Shown here piece after piece: positions 46,172 to 57,700 of a stretch of DNA of 64,000 bases (its first letter is position 1; each line of letters starts with the position of its first letter). Under the pieces are notes generated by a model. That model was not told the origin of the DNA. It made no database searches and saw only the letters and a program-made list of their open reading frames with translations. The position numbers were made by a program, and so were the translations under genes. Location: positions 3,720,001 through 3,784,000 of the forward strand of contig NC_064652.1 of NCBI RefSeq assembly GCF_001723175.1, read 5' to 3'. Origin of the DNA: Penicillium oxalicum. Taxonomy: Eukaryota > Ascomycota > Eurotiomycetes > Eurotiales > Aspergillaceae.

Positions 46172-48356
46172 TCAGGTCTGCTTGTGATGCGGGTCATCAA
46201 TCACAGGCTCGGTCTCAGCAGCAGAAGGCGAGTCGTCAAAATCGTCGCGGATGGTGGTCTTTGTGTTCATCTGAAGGACTGGTCAGTGCATGTGCCCGCA
46301 CACCACACACCAGATCAGCACACTCGACTCAGGAAGAGCTCACCTTATCGAGTTCATAGTTCTCCATAATCAGGCTGAGTGGAATGAGCGGGATCGTCAC
46401 AAGCAGAGCCAACTTGAGAAGTCGATGCATGGTTTCCTGATAGGCGAGATTGATCGCATCACGGGTGGGCGACCCCGGTGGGTACGAGAGCGCTTTGGTC
46501 AATTTGCCAAAGATCTCCCCGGTCTCGGACTTGGTCTCGTCCGGCAGATACTGCATAAGCTTCTTAGGGATGAGGGAAGTCCAAATGGCACCTGAGATGG
46601 CCGCTCCGACCGCGCCGCCCATCTCCATAGATGTCAAAAACATAGCAGTCGCAGCGGCCACCTCCTGGTGGCTCGCAGAGGCTTGAACACCTAGTTGCAC
46701 GGGGACATTCAGCAGGCCACCACCACAACCCACCAAAATCTGAGCACCAAGGACCTGTGCGTGGGAGGCACCCTCGCCGCGGAACAGCAGCATGAAAGCG
46801 AGTCCAATCATGTATATGACGCTCCCGATGGTCACATAAACTCGATATCGTCCGGTATATTTGATGAGAAGAGAGACGGAGAATGCCGCAATCGTGGAAG
46901 TGAAGGCAAACGTTTGCGTCACACGGCCGGCAGTGGCCACGTCATAGCCCTGAACCACCTGAAGGTAGGAGTAGAGATATGGCTGAACCGAAAAATAGAA
47001 GGCCACTGGGAGGGAAAAAAAGGCATCGGGTCAGCAGAGGGTTCGACCTCAAGATCATACAAATACTCTGAAAGACGAAAACTCACTAAAATACCAAAAC
47101 GCCAACGCACATCCCGCAAGGGCTGTCCGTTGGCGCAAAAGGTGCAATGAGAGCAGCGGCTTCGGTGCCAGTTTCTTCGAACCCTCCCAGAACGGGAGAA
47201 TGCAAAGACAGACTACACCGACGACGATCATGCCTATGATACTGCTGCTTCCCCATCCGTGTTTGGAATTGGATGCCAAGGTGAGTGGAACCAAAATCAA
47301 GGTGACGGCGGCGGAGAGAAGGCCCAATCCTCCAACATCCAAATCATACCAAGTTCGTTTTACAACCTGTAGCACGCTTTGCTTGCGCTTGTGTCGGGGC
47401 GTTTTGATCAAATTCAATCGACGCGCTTTGCGCTGGTTCAGCAACAAGGACATGGCAAGCGGCAGGAAAGCAGCGGGTAAGATGATGGCCCACATGCCGT
47501 AGCCCCATCGCCAAGAAGACGATCGTAGAACCGCATCGGCAATGGTCGGGCCGAGCCACACAGTCACCAAGAAGGGGAACTCTGGCAGAAGAGCCAAGAA
47601 GGCCCGGTTGAGCAAATCGCTGCTATCAGCAATGAAGACCTGTTGAAGGATCTGTAAGCCGGTCGATCCGGCTGAGTAGAAGATCTGGGCCGAGGCATAG
47701 GTCTGAACGTTTGTCGAGGCGGCCATCTGCACGTAGCCCAATATGTAGATGAGAATGCTGACGCAAAAGGCCTCGAAGCGACCAAAAACATCAGCAACTT
47801 TAGCCATGGGTGGCTTGATCACCGCTGTCCCGAGCGAGTTAGAAAGGGTTGATCAATCACGGGTTGTTATCAGAGGCTGCTTCACAGGTTGCCAACTGAA
47901 GACCGGCACCTTGCGATGGAACTTACCGTTCACCACGTTCTGTATGACCAGGACTGTCGATATCAACGCATGCTTGCTGAAAGCACTCGTTGCGTATGCT
48001 GACAAGGACATGACCGTCTGGCCTTCTAAAGAAGTGCAGAACGCCATGAGAAAAATGCTAGATAACGTGTCAAAACCCCCGAGTCACAGACATGGCAATT
48101 GCCTCGCTCTTTCTTGATGTAGCGCCTACCTGACGTATGCGATAATCAATGAGCGCGTGGTCCAAGTCATGTTGATCGCCTCAATCTTTAAGACGCCTTC
48201 TTGCGCTTCCTCAGTGGCGTCGAGACTGGCAGATCCATCCTCAAATTCACGACCGTCTCCAAGTAGCTGATCTCGTTCCTCGTCCATTTTGCAATACTTG
48301 TCGTTGTTCTCAATAGCACCGTATGACGGCCCAGAGCGATGGTCGAAAAGGGGCAT
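46172..48356 (-). CDS. Siderophore-iron transporter, MFS (SIT family)
   Basis: Major-facilitator H+ symporter of ferric siderophores, plasma or vesicle membrane. Exons 48356-48130, 48057-47927, 47824-47087, 47005-46344 and 46270-46172 join in frame to 618 residues, typical for the 14-helix SIT/MirA/Arn family. A cytosolic acidic N-tail (EERDQLLGDGREFED) precedes the first helix. Segments include FGRFEAFCVSILIYILGYVQ, SSWRWGYGMWAIILPAAFLP and a late SLIPKKLMQYLPDE loop, which are typical of this family. A hydrophilic C-tail ends HHKQT. The first ATG of exon 1 is used, though the frame stays open upstream. An exact ATCTGATAA site lies about 300 bp upstream, fitting iron-GATA control. Substrate specificity is not readable. 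Confidence 0.93.
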
Positions 48357-48653
48357 TTCTGACTTGCAAGATGCGGCCCATGTGCAGACAGGGGATTGCA
48401 AACCAAGACAGGGGTAGACAGCCGGGGAGGAGTAGACTAGCTCACACGTTTCAAAAGAAATCGTCACTTGTAGACTCCTAGCATGCGCGCAGCCCAACTC
48501 ACGCCGCGGTCTGCAAGCGTGTGTTCAAATGTCCCCCCAATAGTGAGCTTGTGACGAATTTATCGATTTGTCGAAGAAAGGTTTGACGGGCGGAGTTTTC
48601 AATGGAAACCATGCCACGAAACAGAAAAGAAATGGATCAAAAGGAGGAATGTC

Positions 48654-48662
48654 TTATCAGAT
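48654..48662 (-). promoter_or_regulatory. Iron-GATA consensus site (SreA/Fep1 type)
   Basis: On the minus strand the sequence reads ATCTGATAA, an exact match to the ATCWGATAA element bound by SreA/URBS1/Fep1 GATA repressors. It lies about 300 bp upstream of the siderophore transporter ATG, in the gene's own orientation. One chance match per 64 kb is expected, so support comes from location and gene identity. Confidence 0.6.
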
Positions 48663-48698
48663 GGAAAGAGTTCAAGATCCTGTGATCGAGGCGACGCT

Positions 48699-48715
48699 GG
48701 GGGGGGGGGGGGGGG
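48699..48715. repeat. Homopolymer of 17 G
   Basis: Uninterrupted G run, about 35 bp upstream of the iron-GATA site in the transporter promoter. Confidence 0.85.
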
Positions 48716-50530
48716 ATGCCGTTGGGCCGCCTTTGCCGAGTGGGCTAATCCGTCAGGAGCCGCGTCAAGCCTGCCACCCGTCGAAAATCAACACCGAAAA
48801 TGGGTGTCAAGCGTGCGGAAGCTTTAACCTGCAAGGGGCGCTTGCTTGAACGGGAGCTGAACAATATTAGAGGAGAATGTTGCCCGATATGGTTGTCATA
48901 AGAGAGTGAAATAAGTCGCGCGTTGGGATACTGCCGACCCGGGAAGAGGCCAGGCGTACAACCCGATCAGAAGCCTGAAAGGTCGACGAAACCGAAGGGA
49001 GCTGCTGTCTCGGCGGGGTAGGCACGAGTGGAGGGGTAGCGATGGAGCCAGCCGTGACTTGATATCCCAAGAAATACTCATGGACCGTTTGTGTGAGTGG
49101 AGAGGAGAAGAGCAACACCTCACAGGCTCACACTCACCAATCCACGGCAGCGCGTCTGCCGAGAATGATCTGACTCGGAAGTATACGGCTTGATTCGTTC
49201 ACACGCTACTCCTGAGACGAAAGGTCCAGGGAGAAAGAAGAAAGACCGCTCAGCTTGTTCGCAAGAACCGGTTCCAGGTTCCGCCCGCCGGTCGCACGTC
49301 TGCAGGGCGACGAATATCGCAAAAAAGCTGATGGTGCAAGGCACGGTCCGGACGTGGTACCCGCAATCTCGATCTGCAGTTGCCCCACGATCAGATTAGA
49401 TGAGTCAGCTCGGTGAGAAGGTCGGAGCCCTGGGACGATGACGCAGTGGTAGGGTCAGGCTGTCAGCTGCAATGATGGCTGTGACCGCTGCCGATGTCCG
49501 GAGAGCCGAGCGGTGAGGGGAACAAGTGGCCGGTGTCAACACGAACGCACGTATGAATAGAGGGTAGATTGGGTGATTTGAGGGAATTCAGGTCGCTGAC
49601 AATTGTTCCTCGAAGTCTCCTCGCCATGAAAGGCGAATTGCCCGTGGAGGCAGGAACTTGTTCAACACGGCAAGTATGCGGCCCGAAGGGACATAAGCGG
49701 GTAGAACATGTGTAGTAGTTGTGCCCTGCCCCCGGAGCCAGTCAGAGATTTCAGGAAGCCAAGACTGAACTGGACTAGTGTCAGGTTTGATCTGATCGAT
49801 AAGATGCCGTGAATCACGGTGGTTCGTTGGTCACGAGGGGGGATTTAGTGCATGCCTATTGCCCATGAGAGAGCACTCACGAGTTTAGATCTGTGTATTC
49901 TCCGAGGTCACGAGTCCTAACAGTAGTCTTTTCACGAATGCGGTGGGCGCACGGCATCAACTTCCCTGGCGCTTGTCCCTCAAGGTTCATTCAAATTTCG
50001 TCATCACCAACATCTTATATCGCCTTTTGGGTTTGATGTGCGTCGGTCAGCTTCGCTCTCATCCACAACTATCAGAACATGAGGAAGTAGCCATCATCAC
50101 GTGGCTTTTAACCTGAGGCGATTCACTCGGTCGGACTGTCAGATGTCCGATCTATTTCCAGTAGTCATGTATTGAATGAATAGAATGATCAGTACGCATT
50201 ACTAATATTATGACACTGTTGGTGGGACAAAGTCTTCCCATTCAGAGCCATTTCGCTACTGAGCAAGCCAAAGTTTTCTTTCAAGAAACCCTTCAGCATG
50301 CTCCTTAGCGTGCTACACGAGGTCGATGAGACAAGGAGCCGCTCTCGAAGGGTATTCCCAAAGTCGATTGTGTCAGTAGCGCATATTTAGAAACATCCGC
50401 GGTACTTATCGATTGAGGGACATGTTCTCTTCTATCAAAAGTATCAAATGACACTTCACAGACAACCGCTGCTTTTTCTGACCCAACGTGACCTGGCGCT
50501 GATCTTATATACAAAGTTGCATGTCCCCAA

Positions 50531-51121
50531 TTACGCAGTTTCCACATTGAAATGGCCGAATTCCACCGACAAATCACCCCCTTCTTGACCAGGGCGCGCA
50601 GCATAGGTACCAACCCACAGTTCGGTGACATCCGCCTCCTTGAACAGCCAAGTCACCTCGCGGATTGGCGCCTTTTGAACTCCTTCCACCAAGTAGATCC
50701 ACAGACTTTCGTCGGCTTCCCGGACCATCTCGATTGTGGCTGCGCCGCCTCCAGATGGCACAGGCAGCAAGCTCCAGTCGGCCCAGCGGTCCTTGGCCAC
50801 GACACCCAAATGAGGCTTGCCATGAGTGATCTCAACACCAGCCTTCACCCACTTTTGGCTCCCGTCGGACTTGCGCAGGACAAGAATGAGCCCACCCTGA
50901 TCATAGAGATGTTTCCACTGCGCATTGATGGCCACACGAGCCCTTCTGAAGGACTCGAGAGGCATAGACTGGTAGAGAATGGGTGCTGAAAAGCGGCTGG
51001 TGGAAGGGGGCTTCTCCCAGACGTCCGTAGACGGTGGGGTGGTGATGGAGAAGAAAGGTGGAATGGAACCTCCTTCGCCCGGGACCTCGGCGTCGGAATT
51101 GATGAACTTGTATTGAGTCAT
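50531..51121 (-). CDS. DUF1349 family protein
   Basis: Intronless, 196 residues. It matches the fungal/bacterial DUF1349 family, a concanavalin-like beta sandwich whose activity is not established. Residues 25-190 cover the domain: STDVWEKPPSTSRFSAPILY, ARVAINAQWKHLYDQGGLIL, KSDGSQKWVKAGVEI, WADWSLLPVP, and the end VEFGHFNVETA. No signal peptide or membrane segment is visible, so it is probably cytosolic. The start is the ATG at 51121 (MTQYKFINSD); a longer frame upstream begins at a non-ATG codon and is not used. No neighbour suggests a pathway. Confidence 0.9.
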   Translation of the reverse strand: MTQYKFINSDAEVPGEGGSIPPFFSITTPPSTDVWEKPPSTSRFSAPILYQSMPLESFRRARVAINAQWKHLYDQGGLILVLRKSDGSQKWVKAGVEITHGKPHLGVVAKDRWADWSLLPVPSGGGAATIEMVREADESLWIYLVEGVQKAPIREVTWLFKEADVTELWVGTYAARPGQEGGDLSVEFGHFNVETA

Positions 51122-53483
51122 GATGGCGTCAAAAAGGTCTATCGAGGGTGATTTGAGAGTACAGGAATTCGAGATGAGGCAGTGATGCACGAGACGTTGA
51201 AATGTCTGTGGGGAGGATTTGGGGATTGGGGGGTTTATAGGCGGGGATTGGTAGGTGGGGGGGGGGGGGGGGGGGCAGCTGGAGTCGCAGTGGCCACGAC
51301 AGCAAAAGGCTCGTATTTTCTTCAGCAAGTCAGCTGTCGGCAGCTGAAAGAGGGCAAGACAGGCAGGAGAAGAATATGTTTGGTTTCTTGAGAAGGGTCA
51401 GATTTTAGGTCGAACAGAAACAGTTGAAACGGAATCTCCGAATGAATTGGGAGCTTTGCTTCTACTAAATGTTCTTCCCGACTGGGCTACGTCACTACAA
51501 TCCCACGACCCCCACTCCATCCATCGCGATGGTTTGTTCCCAAATTGTCTCTTTGTGGGCCCTGAAGAGACGTCAATTGAGTGTAAAGCAGGTGTTGCGA
51601 TCTGAAGTCTTATTATTTTTGTGTTCTCGAGATGGGCACTGGGGCATCGTCGATTGTTTAAACTATGCAGATCCGCGACGTTACACATGTAGACACGCTC
51701 GGACGTTCTGCAGGTCAGAGTATCCCGTAGATCCCTTCAATAGGCTTGAGATTCAGCGAGCATCAAGGCCTCGGCATGGGTTGATATCGAACTTGGTCCT
51801 GCAAGATTGATCATTTGTGCACCAAAGCGCCCAGTTCCCCCTTCTCTGGTTACCTGCATGAATGTGCACTTCTAGGCTCTGATCCAGGTTGAAATTCAGG
51901 GATATTTTGCACGTGTGCATTGTTTTTTTTGAAACATTAAACTGAGCGCTAACCACAAGAGGGTTGATGACACGGGAAAACGTCATCAGGCCACGCTTAA
52001 TCTCATTTCTGGTACTCTTCCGAGGTACCATCAGCGACATCTTCGAGCTTGTGGAAACGGGTAAATAGAGACCTGGAATGTACCCGTGAAGGAGTACAAC
52101 TGAGATTTCATTCGAAGCCACGGAAATTTTCTATGGCTTTGAGCTCCTACAGGCACCAACTTTCTTGAACTAAGTAGGTGACAACTGTATAGATCAGCAG
52201 GAGACAGAAATCTGGTACTCAGCTATCTAGAACAGGCTGACCCTCCATTATCGTGTCCGACACTCAAAAAACGGAATTACCGACTCTCAAAGGCTTCTAT
52301 TTCTTACATCCTTGATCTCATACTGTTGCAATGTCTTTTCGTGTCTACCACTGATCATCGTGGCCACGATTCTGGACACCCTTTGTTGATAAAAGTGGAG
52401 TTAGTGTTGAGGGAGACTAGACCGAGTATTCTAGAAGTGGTTAGCTGGTGCCCAGTCTCCTAAGTATGAACGGTACTGTGACTAGCATGCCGAGTGAAAC
52501 TCAGCATAAAAAGCAAAATTTCTTAAAGCAAAGCTGGCATTTGATGCTTCAGAGAGCACTGGAGGCATAATCGGAGGGCTGCAATACCTTAATATTTCAT
52601 TCTCATCCTAGACCAGACCCTGGACATTGAAGCGTGCGAACCAGAAGGTATGCTTGTTGGATAATTTTCGCGTAAGACTTGGTTGAGCTCCGCAATGGAA
52701 CCCGTTGCTTTGGATGATGCCTGACTTTTGGCAACAGAGTGTAGATAGTAACGGCTTTCTCATCTACTGACAGCTGCCTCTTTCGACTCCCGCTAAAGAG
52801 GCCGCCGTTCAATACTTTAAGGCCCCACAGAGAATTCCAACAGAGATGGGAGTGGATTTCAATAGCCACTCGTCAAATTTCTTCAAAATATGACACCGTG
52901 TATTTATGTGATTCAAATCAAAGCAATCTCTCCTCAATAGGCTCCGAGGGGAGCAAATCGACTTGACTGAATCAAAATACAGTCCCCCTTGACAGACACA
53001 AAGTAGAAAACAAAATCAAATAGGAGTTTCCCAGTAAACAGTTACACAGGTCGCATGCCCGGGGCTCATTCCAATGATGTTTGCTCTCTCTAGCAACTCT
53101 ATTCATATGATCAAGGTCATAAGATGAGCCCGACCCAGTGTGCAAACATTTGCAACATCATACATCTAGAACAAACCACAGAATCCGAATGTTTGATCAC
53201 CCACCTCACAGACGATAGTAGATGTCTAGTCACACAGTAGTGCTGCCACACGCGTCCCAGGAAACGTATAGATAACAGTAGTTTCACCCTTCAACCTCTC
53301 TTCTTCCTCCTTACCACGATCGAGACTCTTGATATTAGAGCTGTGAGCTGATAAATTCACCCTCTTCAGATCTCTGCCGGCCTTTATCAAAGTCCAGCAT
53401 CAACAAAAGAAGTTCACTGATCGTTGTTCTCATATCTCGTGAGGTTTTCCATCATCGCCAACGATATCTAACAAGCACATTAG
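51122..53483. other. Spacer, DUF1349 gene / 53.5-kb gene
   Basis: This 2.4-kb spacer holds no recognised gene. A run of 19 G lies at 51257-51275 near the DUF1349 promoter. A possible first exon of the next gene may lie at 53222-53265. Confidence 0.45.
51257..51275. repeat. Homopolymer of about 19 G
   Basis: G run about 140 bp upstream of the DUF1349 start, on the template of a G-rich promoter. The length is approximate. Confidence 0.8.
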
Positions 53484-54709
53484 ACCCAAGTTGATCGCTC
53501 CTCTCACTTATGAGGAGCAGGATGCAATTCTGGCCGACCAAAAGGTGATGAATCAGGGTATTGATGCCGTTCTTGAGCGTTGTACCAAAGCTCGAGGGTT
53601 AGCGGAAAGCATGTGGGCGAAAAAGAGTGGCAGCTCAGACAAGTCTCAAATGCCAATCAAAAAAACCATGACGACTGCCCATCGACCCCCCATGGCGCAG
53701 ATTCTCGGACCCAAACCTATCTCACGTCTCAGTGAAGAAGAGGGAACTGCCATTCTGGAAACCCAGGATGCTATCGCTCAAGGATTCAACACTGTCCTTG
53801 GACGACGAGACAAGCCCCAGACCCTGGATGATAGTATCTGGGCTCCAAAAGGTGCCAAATCTGACGCACCTTCAAACAGACAGCAGAAGGGCACTTCTGA
53901 CAGTTACAAGACTGGTGTTTACGAGGCAGCCCAAGCAATTCATAATAAGATCCAACGCGGCCCAGGCAATGTATGTATTGTTCTCTCTTGCACTCGCCTT
54001 TTCCCCTACTACCCTTGCTTCTGTCTTACAATCCTCTCATGCCTCCCTTACTATCCCATGACCTTTATATTTCAGTCTTGTCACGTTAAAATGACCCATG
54101 CGTGCTGACACTTCCCGTTGTCTCAGGAGGCAGTTAAAAGAAACATGACACCAGCGAAAAGCACTCCAGTTACCAATACCTCCTCCCAGAGAGTCCATAT
54201 GACCAAGAAAGATCCTCGCGGCCAGAAGGTGAACGGAATTGATGCTTGGCCCTTCCTTGTAGCTAGCTTTGATGCTGCACCTCACAATTTATTCTAATAC
54301 AAAACGATTCTGATGCTAATTCTGTTCCTTTCACTTGCAGTGTCACCCCGAGAGACCTGATTCCAGCCGAGGCTATCATGGTCAAGTCTACCCCCAACAC
54401 GGTACCTTTACCGGAAACCGTGTTCCATTCATTCAAGACTCGTTTACTGTGGACATGTTGCTTCCAGAGAAAAAGCCTGTGCGCACCGTCAACCAAACTT
54501 GTAGTTGGAACATCCCGGGAAACAAAGAGCGAGTCCACAAAGACTCCGTTCTTGATGGCAGTGGTGAGGGCTCTCTTCGTCTGGGTGCTTCCAAGCACAT
54601 GCAGACCTATCTCAACCCTGAACCCACTTGCTTTGTTCCGGGCAGGGGTTTCAGCCACGATACAGGCATACTTGCCTCTGAAATTACCGAGAAGTCCGGG
54701 AACGGGTGA
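53484..54709 (+). CDS. Unrecognised protein with an internal duplication
   Basis: Two firm exon junctions are in frame: 53484-53970 to 54127-54228 to 54341-54709, giving about 318 residues plus a missing 5' end. I do not recognise the family. Its N-terminal half holds two related units of about 50 residues, each of the form L-(T/S)-x-E-E...AIL...QG...VL...L-x-x-S-x-W-A-x-K...SD: LAESMWAKKS near 40 and LDDSIWAPKG near 115. The C-terminal half (NRVPFIQDSFTVDM, NPEPTCFVPGRGF) has no repeats and no membrane segment. The start is uncertain: no ATG opens the frame here, the first in-frame ATG is 53548, and a branch-point-like CTAAC at 53468 before CATTAG argues for an upstream exon, possibly from ATG 53222. 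Confidence 0.65.
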
Positions 54710-57700
54710 TGGACATGGAAGGGTAGAAGTGTGCTCTTGAGCATAACTTGGTGTGAGAAGACTCGATGTTTCAAGAACTGGGAATAAATTGAGAAGCATC
54801 TCCTGAGGTAGAAGCAAGTAATGCTATTGATCAGTTACAGAGCCATGAGAAATGAAAAAATTGCATTCGATATTGAAAGGTCGATCCGCGTCTTTCCTGC
54901 TCGATGCCGCCAAACACCAAACGGCAGCTACCCTGTCAAGTACTGAGGAGTAGAAGGTGTTACTTTGTGGAGCTCGCTGGGTGATGCGAACCGACCTCAA
55001 AGAGAGTGAACACGTCATTTTCGAGCACACCTTACATATGCAGTTCCAGACCTTCAGACACAAATAGTGAAAAGCATGAGCCACGCCTGTCGTCCTGCAC
55101 TTCCTAGCCTACCTGATTTAGGGTTCTTGATTGCCTCAGTGCATCAAGGGCATGAGCGGAGATAATTGGGAGTAGCCATCAGGTGACAAAACTTGTTGAT
55201 CAATCTTGAACCTATTGAATGCAAAAAGTGCAAGCGTATCTGAGAATTAAAGCCTCTCCTCCAAACAAGCATTTTACACAGAGTTACCTCCCGTCAATCA
55301 ACTCTCAATATAGCTGCAGTCCAGAAACACTAACTCAACACCATGAAACTCACAAAAGCCGCATCATTTTTTGTATGTTGGGTGACATCGATATCGATAG
55401 ATGACCTGAACCGGCGATGAGTATCCTCGAGGCTGTAGCTACACAACTACACGTGATATTAAACAGCCTCGGATGAGGGAATCTGTTGGAAATATTTCGA
55501 ACAAGAGCTGTTCACCTATTTTTTCACTTTTTCAACCTTCCAAGTATGTTGACTCAGAACCCTATCAATCCTCGGATTGAAGATAGGCACCCCCATCCAC
55601 ACTCCAGTTGGCCCGTGTCAGACGGAGCACCTGTACGTGAAACCATCTGCCCCTGATCCCTACCGAGTCTATACTGTTTGATTCAGGCAACTCAGGGGCA
55701 CCATCTAGCATTCTCACAAATTTGAGTCAATCTTTCACTACTAGAATTCAAGTAGTGCCTGTAAACTAAAGTACTGCCATTACTATCGTAGTGTGGTATA
55801 CATAAAAGTCCTGGGTCAGTGAATCTACGCTAATCCCCAAGCAGCATGAGGGGCCTTCATGTCCAGCAGCTCTATTTGGAATCAGTTCATTGGCCCGGAT
55901 ATTCTTCCGTTAGCCCCGTCCAGCTCTTGGCACCGGATAAAACGATCCTGCTGTAAGTGGCACGATGCACAGGACTACTGTGAGGAACGCTTCCGCGGTT
56001 ACCAAAGTGGGGTTTCTTAGGCGATCACCAAACATTTCCATGTATTGAGTCTCGCTGCGCGGCAGTCTATGGATTGTCTTAGAAGTCTCCTCCCCCCCTT
56101 CTTATTCGTCTTCGTCTTCCTTTTTGGGGAAAAAGGATAATTCATGTTTGGATAAGGACTTTTATGTCTTGATCCCCTTTGACGGTCAGGTTACACGATC
56201 TTGTTGCGTCAATGATATTTCAATGATATTGTCTCGTCAATTCGTACATGCGCACACATGAATGTTGCATGTACTCTACCATGCCATTGAGACATGAATC
56301 AAAGACGTGCGGCTGGCCTCTGAGGCTTTCTGCATGGTCGCTTGGCAAAACCAGGGCCGAAGCCGATCGATCAATACGCACGCCTGTTTTACTTTTACCT
56401 TTTTTTTTTTAGGGAACAAGTGGATGAGACAAGAGCAAGCTACCCAGTGCTAGTCCCGAATCGAGATAGATGATCGGTATTTCCTGTCTGTGGGAAGATT
56501 GACCTTGCTCGTTTTGATTGATACAGAATTCAAGACGATCTGGACTTGGAAGTGCCCCACGCAAAATCTAGTGCATTCCCGCCTCAGGTGGAATTGCTTG
56601 TCACGGAAATTATGTCCCTAGACGGTAAAAGTAAAGAAGCTACGGTATGTATTATGCAATATCATGACCAGCAAGTTAGTATGCCCGGGCCTCTCTAGCT
56701 CCGCACTTACTGGACTAGTCACTCGGATATTGTTCAAGAACCAATGCGCCTTTTACTTTTTTCAGTCGCTCCGGGATCCTAGTGCGTTCACAAGGGCCCC
56801 CGGGGCGGGGAGGGGAGGGGAGGGGGCCGTTGCCGGGTCTGGAGCTTCATTTGTTATCTCCAAGGGCACGATAGGCCAGCATGCCTGTCTGTGTTACACT
56901 GAGTGAAATGAAAGCATACTCGCCCTGGACTTGTAGCGCGATGAAGCTACTGCACGTGCGGCTGGGATGTAAATCACTCTACTCCAGCGTACCGGGGGGA
57001 AAGGGGGAGTCCAGGCCATTCGTTTCGTTGGCCACGTCTGTTTTACTCGGCGAGTCTTGGGGAGCTCCTAAACGAGCAAAATCTTCGAACTGCGCAGATG
57101 CAATTATTCTTTCATGTGAAGGTCGTGTATGTTTGCCGCAGTGGAGACCTTTCACTTTCCAGCACAATGCTAAGTCCGAACAATGAGAGCTCAAGGCTCT
57201 TCACGTCAGTGGCAGAATGAATTGCGAGATCGAAACGCCTCCCTCCTTTTTTTTCAAAAAAAAAAAAAAGGAAAAACAAGTTGTGCATCTTCCCGCTTCC
57301 CAAACAGGGGTTTGGTGTTGGCTCAATAGTGAACCAGAATAGATCAGGAGAAAAAAAAAGAAATAAAAAAAAGGAAACCCAGTCATTATGATTTCGAACC
57401 CTCGACAGCCTATCAGCGGGAGATGCCGTCGTTGGGTATGAGGAGATTCATGGAATTACTAGCAAGTCGGGTAACTGCTGAGCCGACGTTTGCCCGCCAA
57501 ACCATTGATTTTGTTTCCCCTCGATCACCTTCCGCATTTTTCATTGTGACTGACTCGTAAGTGTGTCGCAGGAAACCGATGATTCGATGCGTTCACTGAG
57601 ATTTGGACGATACACGCGGGCGCCTCCAGATGTGTACCGTACTGGCCCCCACCACACGGGGCCAAGCCGCTCCCGACTTGACGAACACCTTGAGAAAAAA

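Larger units (their letters stand above)
48357..50530. other. Spacer upstream of the siderophore transporter
   Basis: This 2.2-kb spacer holds the transporter promoter, with the iron-GATA site at 48654-48662 and a run of 17 G at 48699-48715. No supported gene. Confidence 0.45.

Noticed and set aside
57360..57500. tRNA-like minus-strand element with a B-box-like GGTTCGAAATC and downstream T-run
   Set aside because: The T-stem does not pair, no acceptor stem forms and no anticodon arm is convincing; at most a tRNA relic.
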